Assembly: GCA_900316205.1 (NCBI GenBank)
Contig: ONBX01000011.1
Span: 1 to 64,000 of the forward strand
Length of the DNA stretch: 64,000 nucleotides
DNA from: an uncultured Eubacteriales bacterium
GTDB lineage: Bacteria > Bacillota > Clostridia > Oscillospirales > Oscillospiraceae
Reading direction: 5' to 3'
Made by a program: the position numbers and the translations under genes. This document shows positions 8,461-17,415 of this stretch, piece by piece (the first letter of the stretch is position 1; each line of letters begins with the position of its first letter). The notes below the pieces were generated by a model. That model saw nothing but the letters and a program-made list of their open reading frames with translations, was not told the DNA's origin and searched no databases.

Positions 8461-9408
8461 TCAATACCCGCTGGGGACAAGGCAATCTGCATGCCACTTT
8501 TCCCCCAATTCATAATCCATCGACTCAGGTACGATCGGCTCAAACCCGCTGGCGCTTGTGAACGTCACTTCCCCGAAATAGATCTTTCCTTCAAAGTTGT
8601 AGAAATCGATCCTGACCTGCGGGAAGCCATCAGCCAATACAGAAGCCAGTTCCACCATCCGTTCAAAATTCCGGGGCTTGGGGAACAGATATTCTGTATT
8701 GTTATATAGCCCTGCATTCCATGATTGCAGCTTCCATTGAAGATCGTAGGTATTCCGCCGGTGATTGTGATACCTTCCTATGTCAACTCTGCAGCAAAAA
8801 GGCTTTCCGTCAAAGCAGGTAAACTTGTAATCGGGAACGTCCGTATCGTCGGCAGGCAGGAGCTTTTCTGCTATCACTCTGGGTCGGATATCGGAATAGT
8901 GTCTCTCAAAGGTCTGGTAGCCCCAGTCATAGTTCAGATAAAAATGCAGCTTACATCTGATCCTGACAATATCCTTGGCAGACAGTTCGCTTTTATTCTT
9001 TACGATGATCACATCTCCGGATGCACAATTTGTCTTCAGGACAAAGCTTTCCGGCAATTTGTCAAAGTCTATCTCTTTCGCATCATCCCAGACGCCAAGG
9101 AGCGGGACGAGATACTCCTCCCCGATTTTGTCGGCCACCCATTCTCTCACAAGGTATTTATCTGCCAGCCTTGTTTTCAGACTGTTTTGATTGAATATTT
9201 TTTCCCACTGCAGCTTTTCATTATAGCTGCGCAGATCATGCCAATCCAGCGTTCTTCCGATCTGTTTCTCAAACAGCGCGGCATCCCGCCGCATGATATC
9301 GGACAGGGACATGCTCCTATATTTTTTCAGGCGAATTTTTCTTCTGACGCCGCGCAGAAAATAAAAGAAGCGCGGCATACTTTTTTCCAAATGCAAATAA
9401 TCTTCCAT
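8461..9408 (-). CDS. TupA-like ATP-grasp protein, 315 aa
   Basis: This matches the TupA-like ATP-grasp family, named after a protein needed for teichuronopeptide (a glutamate-glucuronate polymer) in alkaliphilic Bacillus. Conserved features are NEKLQWEKIFNQ near residue 64, the LADKYLVREWV stretch near 80-92, the FVLKTNCASGD loop (Lys for ATP) near 122-132, and the C-terminal VRIDFYNFEGKIYFGEVTF with metal-binding acidic residues. Many capsule loci carry such proteins; they are presumed to link an amino acid or other amine to a sugar, but few have been tested. The start follows AGGTGGAG with 8 bases of spacing. It lies between the flippase and a GT2 glycosyltransferase gene. ugd in the same locus could supply glucuronate as its acceptor (inference). 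Confidence 0.82.
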   Translation of the reverse strand: MEDYLHLEKSMPRFFYFLRGVRRKIRLKKYRSMSLSDIMRRDAALFEKQIGRTLDWHDLRSYNEKLQWEKIFNQNSLKTRLADKYLVREWVADKIGEEYLVPLLGVWDDAKEIDFDKLPESFVLKTNCASGDVIIVKNKSELSAKDIVRIRCKLHFYLNYDWGYQTFERHYSDIRPRVIAEKLLPADDTDVPDYKFTCFDGKPFCCRVDIGRYHNHRRNTYDLQWKLQSWNAGLYNNTEYLFPKPRNFERMVELASVLADGFPQVRIDFYNFEGKIYFGEVTFTSASGFEPIVPESMDYELGEKWHADCLVPSGY

Positions 9409-9429
9409 TTCATATTCTCCACCTGATGC

Positions 9430-10302
9430 TTATCCTGACACCAGCTTTTTATACAAGGGGAAAAGCCCGAGCCGCAGCATAAGATCCTTAACGCGGGTCT
9501 TCATGGAAGGGTCAAGCGCATAGGCTTCCTGCACAATATGCCTGTATGCTTCGTTCCTGCTCTTCTGCGCATAGGCGCTTTCCAACAAAACCGAAGAAAA
9601 AAAGCGGGATAAAAAGTTTCCCTCTGCGGACATGATGTCCCGGTATTTCTGTTCAAAATATTTCGCCATGTCATACACTCTGCCCGGATGATTCGTGATC
9701 GAATCCGTACCGTTTGTCCTTTCCACCAGGGATTCTTCCAAACAGTAGAGTGTAAAGCCGGCTGACATGGCCGAAATGAGAAAGTCCAGATCCTGGTATC
9801 TGGTCACATTCGGATCAAATTTCACCTGATCTGTGACAGTCTTTCTCATCACCAGGGTCTGTGTACTAAAGCCCACCGGCCCTTTGGTCAGGTCAACAAA
9901 ACCCTCTTCATGATTCTTCGCAGTTACAAGCAAGCTTCCGTCAAGCTGCCGCAGCCTGGTTCTGCAGCACACGATATCGACCTGTTCATTCGCCTCCAGA
10001 ACCGCGATTTGCTTTTTCAATTTATCCTTGTCCCACAGATCATCACTGTCCTGAAAGGCAAGATACTCCCCGGAAGCGGCATCGATCCCGCGATTTCTGG
10101 CAACACATGCTCCGGCATTTTCCTGATAGATATATTGCAAGCGGCTATCCCCGATGCCTTCGATGATGCTTCTTGTGGAATCGGAAGAACCGTCATCGAC
10201 CACGATCAGCTCTAGGTCTGTTACACTTTGTTCCAGAACGGTCCTTACAGATTTCTCAATACAACGCTCTCTGTTGAAGGTCGGCATGATTACCGAAATC
10301 AT
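9430..10302 (-). CDS. GT2 family glycosyltransferase, 290 aa
   Basis: A GT-A fold family 2 glycosyltransferase that would add one sugar to the lipid-linked repeat unit at the inner membrane face. It begins MISVIMPTFNRERCIEKS, with the nucleotide-binding DDGSSDSTR near residue 37 and the metal-binding DSDD within LAFQDSDDLWDKD near 87. The ATG at 10302 is preferred because GAGGTG stands 7 bases before it. An in-frame ATG at 10317 overlaps the upstream polymerase stop as ATGA but has a weak ribosome site. Either way translation is coupled to the polymerase gene. The C-terminal ~90 residues are less conserved and probably decide acceptor choice. Confidence 0.88.
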   Translation of the reverse strand: MISVIMPTFNRERCIEKSVRTVLEQSVTDLELIVVDDGSSDSTRSIIEGIGDSRLQYIYQENAGACVARNRGIDAASGEYLAFQDSDDLWDKDKLKKQIAVLEANEQVDIVCCRTRLRQLDGSLLVTAKNHEEGFVDLTKGPVGFSTQTLVMRKTVTDQVKFDPNVTRYQDLDFLISAMSAGFTLYCLEESLVERTNGTDSITNHPGRVYDMAKYFEQKYRDIMSAEGNFLSRFFSSVLLESAYAQKSRNEAYRHIVQEAYALDPSMKTRVKDLMLRLGLFPLYKKLVSG

Positions 10303-10313
10303 TCTTCTGCACC

Positions 10314-11606
10314 TCATCTGATTTCTCGATACTTATATACTCTGGAAATAGCAAACAACGCGAAAATGAAGCACATAGCCTGCGCTTGCTGGGTAAAATA
10401 GAACCTGACAAAAGAGAAGAGGATCTTTTGAAGCAGCAGCAGATACAGAAGCATGGATTTCAGGTTCTCGTCCTCGATGCCTTTTTTATATGTTTGCGAG
10501 CACATGTAACCAAAGACCATCAGGATCAAGACGACGCCGACAAATCTTCCGTCCAGATAGGGCTGATAGAAGATGGTTACAAACGCATTCATGTACAATT
10601 CATGCCCCAGGTTGAAGCCGGGCTCCATCATTTCAAAGGACATGTAATAGATGTCCGTAACGAAGCTGGAAAAATAGCCTGTAAGGAGCTTGAAAAAGTA
10701 GAGGAACGGATAGAGGAATCCATAAAAGGAAGAGATGCCATATCCAAACTGCCCGGAGTAATCAACCACATCAATATAATGGCTGAAATGCGGGATGGGG
10801 GCGATGAAGTAGACAAACAGCTGTCTGCCGAAATCGACGTTTCTTCCTTTCCGAAAGATCGTCATATAAAACAGCATGATGAACAGCAGAATGCCGCCCA
10901 GTATGATGATCCGTTTGTATTTCTTGCCGATCTTGAATGAAAAACTGTGTTTTTTCCGGTATGCCAGATAGACACACACAAAGTAGATCGCGATCCACAG
11001 GATCACAGATCTTGCGCCGTTTGTAAACACAAACAGCACCATCAGAAGCAGGGATTCCAGGATGAACAGCTTATTCTTTTTCCCGTAGAAGATCTCGATG
11101 GGAAGGATCGCAATCGACAGATACGTTGTCGGAACCGCAATGAAAGCTCTGGTGACAGACATGAGTCTGGAGCTGCGAAGCGCATTTTCCTCATTGGCAG
11201 CAACCATTGCCCGAATATCCGCAAAGGTTTTTCCGGACAACAGAACTCTGGCTACATTGTAGCTCTGAACGAGATAATAGAGCAGGGAAATGATGATAAT
11301 GATACTCAGAAATCGATAATTGACCCGATAGCCGACAACAGTGCCCTGATCATAACGTGGACGCAAGCTCAACCTGATTTTTTTTGAGCCAAAAACTACT
11401 CCTGCCGTATAGGCGATCAGGCCGATCGCAATGATCCAATAAGCCTTTTCCTGGGGGATCATCGTTCCATAGAGGCCAAGACCCGACAGCGGAACAATGA
11501 CTGCCCACAGAAAAAACATGGATGAAATCGGATTCAATGCAAACCGATAAAACAGCCATCCAATTAACGCCATGATCAGACACAGCAATGAAAACATTAC
11601 AAGCAT
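10314..11606 (-). CDS. Wzy-like O-antigen/oligosaccharide repeat polymerase, 430 aa
   Basis: An integral membrane protein with about 11-12 hydrophobic helices and a large outward loop near residues 280-350 (FVYFIAPIPHFSHYIDVV and following, rich in Tyr, Phe and Gly). This is the pattern of Wzy-type oligosaccharide repeat-unit polymerases, which join lipid-linked units on the outer membrane face. Sequence conservation in this family is low, so the call rests on topology and on the flippase and glycosyltransferase neighbours. The ATG at 11606 has GGAGA 4 bases upstream. Its stop overlaps a possible start of the GT2 gene. A ligase of similar topology is a weaker alternative. Confidence 0.75.
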   Translation of the reverse strand: MLVMFSLLCLIMALIGWLFYRFALNPISSMFFLWAVIVPLSGLGLYGTMIPQEKAYWIIAIGLIAYTAGVVFGSKKIRLSLRPRYDQGTVVGYRVNYRFLSIIIIISLLYYLVQSYNVARVLLSGKTFADIRAMVAANEENALRSSRLMSVTRAFIAVPTTYLSIAILPIEIFYGKKNKLFILESLLLMVLFVFTNGARSVILWIAIYFVCVYLAYRKKHSFSFKIGKKYKRIIILGGILLFIMLFYMTIFRKGRNVDFGRQLFVYFIAPIPHFSHYIDVVDYSGQFGYGISSFYGFLYPFLYFFKLLTGYFSSFVTDIYYMSFEMMEPGFNLGHELYMNAFVTIFYQPYLDGRFVGVVLILMVFGYMCSQTYKKGIEDENLKSMLLYLLLLQKILFSFVRFYFTQQAQAMCFIFALFAISRVYKYREIR

Positions 11607-11733
11607 TTTATCTCCAATCGACAGATACCGGGGATCCGTGCAGAAAGCTGCATTTTATGCGTCTCTCCCCTGTCCCGGCAGATTTGCCCGGATAGCGCCT
11701 GAGAAGAAAGAGACCTGGTCTTTCCCGTTTTTT

Positions 11734-12999
11734 TCAGAGCATCTGGAGGATATCACGATAAAAGTCCCGATAAAGCTGTTGGGCATTGGCTTTCTCGTTC
11801 CAGATACGAACAGAAGCAGCACACATTTTCTGATAATCCCCTTCTGAAAGAGCAATCATCTTCATGCATGCTGCCGCAATGCTTTGAACGGGATCGGAAG
11901 TCCGGACAACATAGCCGTTCTCACCATGAAGAACGATTTCCTTTGTTCCTCCGGCATCCGTTGCAATGACCGGAACGCCGAATGACATGGCTTCCATGAT
12001 GGCAACCGGGACGCCCTCAGAGTCGGACAGATTCACAAAACAGGAAACCGTATGGTTCCGGTACCAGTCAAACAGTCGAGCGTTTTCTATGCGTCCCTCG
12101 AAGGAGCAGGTCTCCGGCTTTAATCTTTTCTTTGCATATTGTTCGGTGGCCGCCAAACCGTCGCCGTCCCCCAGATGGAACCATTTGACCCGATAGCCCT
12201 GCTGTTCCAGGATCGCAAGGGTATCGACGATCTTATCAAGACGTTTTACCGCTCTGACAGCCGAGCAGGACACCAGTGTGAAAACCGGAGTCCTGCCGCA
12301 GGATACCGCACCGTGCGCCAAGGTCCCCAAACGCCCCACTGCGATCTTTCCGGCATAGGGCTTGTAGAGATCTCTCAAAAACGCCGCCCCATCCTCAGAA
12401 CAGGCAAACACTCTGTTGATCGCGTTGAGCATATACTCTCTGTCCGGGATATATCCACAGGGAGCGGCATAATCATACAGATCATACCTGTGTCCGCGGG
12501 AAAGGAACAAAACCTGATTCTTGAAAAAGCGCTGCTTCAGTCGGGCAGCCACACTTGCAGTAACATGCAGCCAATAACTGTATACTACCGTATCCGAAGC
12601 GGGATAGCGCTCCGTGAGGGCCAGATACTGCTCGTTCTGCACGATCGCGGAATACACGGCCTCTACTCTGCAGTAGTAGTATAAAGAATACGCCCTTTGC
12701 TTGAGATTCAGGCTCTTTTTCATTTCCGTGCGCATATTGCCGGAGTTTATCGTGACGGGCAGCTTCGTCCCGACCATTTTTATCCTGCCCGGCACAGAAT
12801 AGTCAAGCGCAAGAGGCGCCACAACAACGTTTTCAGGGACCCTGCGGGTCATGGACATTTGCTTTGTTGCCATAGTCGGTATGATGAGGATCTTGTCGAA
12901 GTGCAGGGAGGCCTCATCGATTTCATTCTCGATATATTCTTCACCCTTGAAGAAAGGGAAATAGTTCGTCAGCAAGATCATCAAGCCCTTTGCGCTCAT
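11734..12999 (-). CDS. GT4 family glycosyltransferase, 421 aa
   Basis: A GT-B fold retaining glycosyltransferase of family 4. The C-terminal half has the hallmark EGVPVAIMEAMSFGVPVIA stretch near residues 340-358 followed by DAGGTKEIV, which binds the donor nucleotide. The domain linker with VSCSAVRAVKRLDKIV near residue 240 is typical. The N-terminal domain, including SYWLHVTASVAARLK, is consistent with a membrane-associated enzyme acting on a lipid-linked acceptor. The start follows GGAGAGG with 7 bases of spacing. Donor and linkage are not predictable. It lies between the polymerase gene and the initiating phosphoglycosyl transferase gene; 127 bases separate it from the polymerase. Confidence 0.88.
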   Translation of the reverse strand: MSAKGLMILLTNYFPFFKGEEYIENEIDEASLHFDKILIIPTMATKQMSMTRRVPENVVVAPLALDYSVPGRIKMVGTKLPVTINSGNMRTEMKKSLNLKQRAYSLYYYCRVEAVYSAIVQNEQYLALTERYPASDTVVYSYWLHVTASVAARLKQRFFKNQVLFLSRGHRYDLYDYAAPCGYIPDREYMLNAINRVFACSEDGAAFLRDLYKPYAGKIAVGRLGTLAHGAVSCGRTPVFTLVSCSAVRAVKRLDKIVDTLAILEQQGYRVKWFHLGDGDGLAATEQYAKKRLKPETCSFEGRIENARLFDWYRNHTVSCFVNLSDSEGVPVAIMEAMSFGVPVIATDAGGTKEIVLHGENGYVVRTSDPVQSIAAACMKMIALSEGDYQKMCAASVRIWNEKANAQQLYRDFYRDILQML

Positions 13000-13056
13000 C
13001 CTGCATCCTCTCCTTCTGCTCTTCCATCCGTCTTGCCCGGATTTCGTTCATTATCG

Positions 13057-13647
13057 TCAGGAACGATAGATATTCTTTCTCAGTAAAACGCTTTTTACCG
13101 TATAGTAGATGATCTTGAGATCCAGCACAAACGAGACATTTTCGGCATAGAAGACATCATTTTGATAGCGTTCTTCCAAAGTTGCGCTGTTTCTCTTCAA
13201 AGCCTGGTTATATCCCGTTATCCCGGGTCTGACAGAGAACTTTTTTTTGACAAAATCAGTGTAGGTAGCTTCGTTGCCCATAGGGCTGGGCCTGGGTCCA
13301 ATGAAGCTCATATCCCCCCGCAGCACATTAAAAAACTGCGGAAGCTCGTCCAGACTCGTCTTTCTCAGGATCTTTCCTATTTTCGTCTGCCTGCCGTCAT
13401 TTTCCGCGTTGTAGGTCGTACCGTCCGGATTCCGGATATCCTCCGCATCCATCTTCATGCTTCTGAATTTAAGCATGCTAAACTTTTTCATGTCCCGGCC
13501 ATATCTCGGCCCTTTGTAGAAGACGCTGCCTCCATCTTCCGCTTTGATCGCTGCCGCAACAGGGATCCCAACCAAAAAGACGAACGGCATGGCAACAATC
13601 GAGACCAGGATATCCAGTATTCTCTTTACGTATTTTCTGTATATCAT
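13057..13647 (-). CDS. PglC-like monotopic phosphoglycosyl transferase, 196 aa
   Basis: A small bacterial sugar transferase that starts glycan assembly by moving a sugar-1-phosphate from a UDP-sugar to undecaprenyl phosphate. The single re-entrant N-terminal hydrophobic segment (residues ~8-33) is followed by KFSMLKFRSM near 55-64, the catalytic Asp-Glu pair in SLDELPQFFNVLRGDMSFIG near 98-117, and GPRP. The length of ~200 aa, without the N-terminal multi-span domain of WbaP, places it with PglC/EpsL-type enzymes that often use bacillosamine-type sugars. AAGGAG lies 12-13 bases upstream of the ATG, with a four-codon out-of-frame mini-ORF between. Its likely substrate would come from the dehydratase and aminotransferase of the same locus. 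Confidence 0.88.
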   Translation of the reverse strand: MIYRKYVKRILDILVSIVAMPFVFLVGIPVAAAIKAEDGGSVFYKGPRYGRDMKKFSMLKFRSMKMDAEDIRNPDGTTYNAENDGRQTKIGKILRKTSLDELPQFFNVLRGDMSFIGPRPSPMGNEATYTDFVKKKFSVRPGITGYNQALKRNSATLEERYQNDVFYAENVSFVLDLKIIYYTVKSVLLRKNIYRS

Positions 13648-13719
13648 CCGCGTACCATATCTCCTTTTCCGCTGCCCTTCTGCCCTGACCGGAGAAAAGA
13701 TCCTGCAAGGGAGAGCAGA

Positions 13720-14601
13720 TCACACGCAATGCTGGGAAAGCATATCCGATTCGATCTCCTTCGCGGCCTCACGCAATGAATACGAAGGAGCAAAGCCCAA
13801 CAGTTTGCTTGCCCGCAGGCTTGTCATATACGAAGACGCTATCGTTTCAGATTCGGTCCCGACGGAAACTGTGTTTTCTGGACTCATAACAGCGCAGATG
13901 GTATTTGCTATTTCCTCATTCGTCAGGGCTTCCCCGCTGCCGATGTTGAAGGTTCCTGAGAGTTCCGGGTGTTCCAACGCGAGACGTACAGCCTTAGCCG
14001 CGTCCTTCGTGTACATCATCTCCCGTCTGGCGATCCCCTTTCCGTTCACATGCAGCTGCTCATGGGCGAAAGCCTGCCGGAAGAACAAATTGATCATATA
14101 GTTGTTTTTCTCGTTTGCGCCGTACAAATGGGCAAGCCGCAGGTTCTTGATATGCATGCCCTTTGTAAGGTTATACATCTCCCCCAGGTTTTCGCAAATC
14201 AGCTTGTAAAGTCCATACATGTTTTTCGGAGCGGGTTTTGTATCCTCGCTGTATGGGAGCTCGCAGCCGGAATACACCGAGATCGACGAGCTCAGCACAA
14301 TGTTGCGGCATCCGGTCAGGAAGGCGGCTTCATACAGATTGTTCGTCAGCTCCATAAAGCCGCAATAAGGCGTCAGGGAATCCGCAACTCTCCTGGTTGA
14401 GGCGAGATGAGCGATTCCCTCAACGCCTTTGCCGAAGATTTCCTTCAAAGAGTCGATCGTGTAATCGGTAACGGTATACGGGATGCCGAAACGTTCCCCG
14501 GTGTTTCGGCTCAGCAGGACAAGCTCATGATGATGATTCAGCAGTTCCCCGATCAGGTAGCCAGCCAAAAAGCCGTTTGCACCGGTTATCGCTATTTTCA
14601 A
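13720..14601 (-). CDS. NAD-dependent sugar epimerase/dehydratase, 293 aa
   Basis: An extended SDR protein with the NAD-binding GANGFLAGYL at residues 7-16, a Ser in LSSSISVYSG near 105-114 and the catalytic YxxxK in YGLYKLICE near 130. The ligand region MMYTKDAAKAVRLAL near 195 is typical of nucleotide-sugar epimerases, dehydratases and reductases. Start choice matters: a TTG at 14601 has GGAGG 8 bases upstream and gives the classical LKIAITGANG N-terminus. A GTG at 14622 overlapping the ATP-grasp stop would add seven residues. It lies directly after the ATP-grasp gene, so it may work on the same sugar, perhaps reducing or epimerising a 4-keto intermediate. The exact reaction is unknown. Confidence 0.82.
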   Translation of the reverse strand: MKIAITGANGFLAGYLIGELLNHHHELVLLSRNTGERFGIPYTVTDYTIDSLKEIFGKGVEGIAHLASTRRVADSLTPYCGFMELTNNLYEAAFLTGCRNIVLSSSISVYSGCELPYSEDTKPAPKNMYGLYKLICENLGEMYNLTKGMHIKNLRLAHLYGANEKNNYMINLFFRQAFAHEQLHVNGKGIARREMMYTKDAAKAVRLALEHPELSGTFNIGSGEALTNEEIANTICAVMSPENTVSVGTESETIASSYMTSLRASKLLGFAPSYSLREAAKEIESDMLSQHCV

Positions 14602-14618
14602 TGTACCGTCCTCCAGCC

Positions 14619-15719
14619 TCACATGGCCCTGATGTAGTATCCGATCTTATCGAAACGCCCGTTAACAGGTCGGATCAATTCCCCTGTTTCATAATAGTAA
14701 AAATGATACAGTGCATCATCAGGCAGCGTCAGGCTCGCTCTGTCCATAAGTGTTTTCGGTTTTTGACACCAGAAAACCAGCTCCATTTGCCGAACGCTCC
14801 CGTCCCAGGTATCCAGCTCCGACACATCGTCAAACAGCAGGTGCCGGAAAGTCAGGCGCATAAGGTTGACACCTGTCGCCATCTCCAGGATCCTCCACAT
14901 ATGGCAGCCATCAAGGCGGGGCGTCATCTCAATGATATAGGGCTTATCTTCCGATATTTTCATCTGAAAATACATGGGTCCGTTCAGGATCCCTACACGG
15001 TTGCAGGCATCCTCCATGACGCGCTTGATTTGCTGCTCGGTCTCCCTGCTGAATTCTCTGCCGGGAACGATATGTCTGTGAATCAGGCCCGTATACTCCG
15101 GCCAGGTGTCACGATCCGATGCGACCACGAAACGCAGAACGCCATTCACCATATAGCCGTTGACGGAGACCTCCGGTCCGTCTATGTACTGTTCCACGAT
15201 CACCTTTCCCTCTCGGGAGAACTGTCTGGCCTGTTCAAAATGGCTTTCGAACTCTTCCTGGGAATGCAGCAGAAAGATGCCTCTCTGCCCCTGAGCGTCG
15301 GATGGTTTCAGGATCGCCGGGAAGCCGACCGTGATCGCTTCGATCCTGTCCAGAACCTGATATGGGATATTCCCCTCGCAGGCTGCCGTCAGGGTAGCCC
15401 TCATAGCATTTTTGTGGTTGCAGATATAGGCCGCCTGAGACGCAACAAAATGTGGCAGGCCCAGACGTTCACTGATCTGGCACGCTACAGGCATAGCAAT
15501 ATCAGATCCTGTCGAATAGACCGCATCGATCTGATTGTCCAGGATAAACTGCACGATCGATTCCACATCCAGAATGTTGATCACTTCAAAATGATCCGCT
15601 TCGGAGGCAGCAGGACCGTCCTTGGCCATCGCGATCGCATAGGTCTCGCAGCCCATTTTTTTCAGTTCCAGAACAGCATCCAGCTGTACCGATGCAACGC
15701 CCAGGATCAAAACCTTCAT
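14619..15719 (-). CDS. ATP-grasp ligase (carbamoyl-phosphate-synthase-like), 366 aa
   Basis: A three-domain ATP-grasp enzyme: an N-terminal Rossmann-like domain (MKVLILGVASVQLDAV), a central ATP domain with FPAILKPSDAQGQRGIFLL near residues 133-151 (Lys and Gly-rich loop), VIVEQYIDGPEVSVNGY near 173-190, and a metal-binding C-terminal stretch KPYIIEMTPRLDGCH near 250-264. Such enzymes activate a carboxylate as an acyl phosphate and form an amide or similar bond. The start follows AGAGG 6 bases upstream. It sits between the DegT aminotransferase gene and the epimerase gene, exactly where an acetyltransferase is expected in bacillosamine-type loci. That suggests it acylates the amino group of the sugar with an amino acid or other acid (inference). 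Confidence 0.85.
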   Translation of the reverse strand: MKVLILGVASVQLDAVLELKKMGCETYAIAMAKDGPAASEADHFEVINILDVESIVQFILDNQIDAVYSTGSDIAMPVACQISERLGLPHFVASQAAYICNHKNAMRATLTAACEGNIPYQVLDRIEAITVGFPAILKPSDAQGQRGIFLLHSQEEFESHFEQARQFSREGKVIVEQYIDGPEVSVNGYMVNGVLRFVVASDRDTWPEYTGLIHRHIVPGREFSRETEQQIKRVMEDACNRVGILNGPMYFQMKISEDKPYIIEMTPRLDGCHMWRILEMATGVNLMRLTFRHLLFDDVSELDTWDGSVRQMELVFWCQKPKTLMDRASLTLPDDALYHFYYYETGELIRPVNGRFDKIGYYIRAM

Positions 15720-15966
15720 TTTCAGCCTCTTTCCTCCGCCAATACGGATTTCTGTCAGGCTTCCGACGCATTCTCCCGGAAGCCGGAGAAGGGACGGCCG
15801 CCCGGAAGAGATCCACAGTCGGACCGCAATTCCGTGGTCGAGCGCTCTTCTTAGTAAACGATGATTAAATCGGCAAGAGCGAATCCCGAGAGAATTTGAG
15901 TTCTGATGAAGGCACTTTTTCGCAGGAATACTTTGTGTATTTCAAGAAAAATGATCAGCGTTTACC

Positions 15967-17286
15967 TTACTTTGACATTGCCCGGATCGTTTCCTTCAGC
16001 TTCTCACATACATATGTCACATCATCGTCGCTCAAAAGTGTGTGAAGCGGCAAGGAAACAAGGTTTTTGTAATAATCATAGGCTTGCGGAAACGCTGAGC
16101 AATCCTTCCCATAAGCCGTCATCATCGGCAAAGGTTTGAAATGAACATTTGTCGCAATGCCTTCTTCGGCCAGTCTCTGGATCAGTTCGTTTCTATCGGC
16201 CTCAGAAAAACCGGGAACCCGGATCAAATACAGATGATTGGAACTGAACATATCGTGTGTACGATGCATCAGGTGCATGATGCCAAGTTCATCGCACACA
16301 GCGTCATAGCGCCTGATGATCTCTTGTCTGCGTTCCAGAAGGCCGAGATAACGGTCAAGCTGCTTCAAACCCACGGCAGCCAGAATATCCGTCATATTGC
16401 ACTTGTACCAAGGCCCGATGATGTCATATTCCCATGAGCCGAGCTTGGTCTTTGCCAAGGCGTCCTTGTCTTGTCCATGGAGAGAAAGGAGCTGATACAT
16501 ATGGTAGATTTCCGCATCGTCAACGCCGGGAATCGGAAGCCACGTGGAAGCGCCGCCCTCGGCCGTCGTGAAATTCTTTACGGCATGGAAACTGAAATCC
16601 GTAAAGTCCGCGATCGCGCCGCAATATGTTCTCTCTCCCCGATACACGCGGCTTGCGCCGAGGCTATGGGCAGCATCCGAAAACACAGCTACTCTCCCGA
16701 TCGCTTTCTGGATACGGGAAGACAGATCGCCAAGTACGGTTCCGTCGCTTTCCTTCGGAACAAAAAGATCCTTCTTCCGCTCCGCGATCTCAAAGATGCG
16801 GTCATAATCGCATACGATGCCGCCGAGATCCACCGCAACGATCACTTTTGTCCTCGGGGTAATGGCGGCCTCCAGTTTCTCGTAATCCATCTCCGGCATA
16901 TGTGTTGCCGGATCTCCATCCTTTTGGATATCGATGAATCTGACCGCAGCGCCGCAATGGATCGCCGCAGAAGCGGACGAGGTATAGGTATAGGCGGTTA
17001 CCAGGACTTCATCGCCCGGGCCTACTCCAAAAATCCGAAGATTTAATTCCTCGGCGGCGGTAGCGGAATTCAGGCACGCAACTCTGTTGCTGTAGCGCTC
17101 CACATTTTCCGCCGAAGTGCAGTCGATATCCGTCCTGCCCGTTTCGATATATGCTGCCAAACGACGTTCCAGCAGCTTTGTCCTCGGGCCGGTGGTGATC
17201 CAGCCGGAACGCAGCGCTTCGCCGATTTCAGCGAGCTCAAGTTCGCCGATATCAGGCGGGCTGAAACGGATCATTCTCTTTTCCAT
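15967..17286 (-). CDS. DegT/DnrJ/EryC1/StrS aminotransferase, 439 aa
   Basis: A PLP-dependent fold-type I sugar aminotransferase that would convert a UDP-4-keto sugar to the 4-amino sugar, usually with glutamate as donor. The PLP lysine lies in SFHAVKNFTTAEGG near residue 231, with the Asp of FSDAAHSLGA near 206. The PGDEVLVTAYTYTSSA motif near 92-107 is standard. At 439 aa it is longer than most (~380), with an insertion before the Asp (FVPKESDGT region) seen in some clostridial members. I chose the ATG at 17286 because AGAGAGG is 9 bases upstream; the ATG three codons earlier touches that site. The next gene is the ATP-grasp ligase. Confidence 0.9.
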   Translation of the reverse strand: MEKRMIRFSPPDIGELELAEIGEALRSGWITTGPRTKLLERRLAAYIETGRTDIDCTSAENVERYSNRVACLNSATAAEELNLRIFGVGPGDEVLVTAYTYTSSASAAIHCGAAVRFIDIQKDGDPATHMPEMDYEKLEAAITPRTKVIVAVDLGGIVCDYDRIFEIAERKKDLFVPKESDGTVLGDLSSRIQKAIGRVAVFSDAAHSLGASRVYRGERTYCGAIADFTDFSFHAVKNFTTAEGGASTWLPIPGVDDAEIYHMYQLLSLHGQDKDALAKTKLGSWEYDIIGPWYKCNMTDILAAVGLKQLDRYLGLLERRQEIIRRYDAVCDELGIMHLMHRTHDMFSSNHLYLIRVPGFSEADRNELIQRLAEEGIATNVHFKPLPMMTAYGKDCSAFPQAYDYYKNLVSLPLHTLLSDDDVTYVCEKLKETIRAMSK

Positions 17287-17415
17287 TTGATTCATCCTCT
17301 CTGAAATGCCAGTTCCCATGAAGGAAGAGACATGAAAGACTACTTTTGGCAAAACATATGTGCTTGCCCATTCTCTTCCGGATCCTCATTCCGGAATCAT
17401 TCAAACTGTTTTGCC

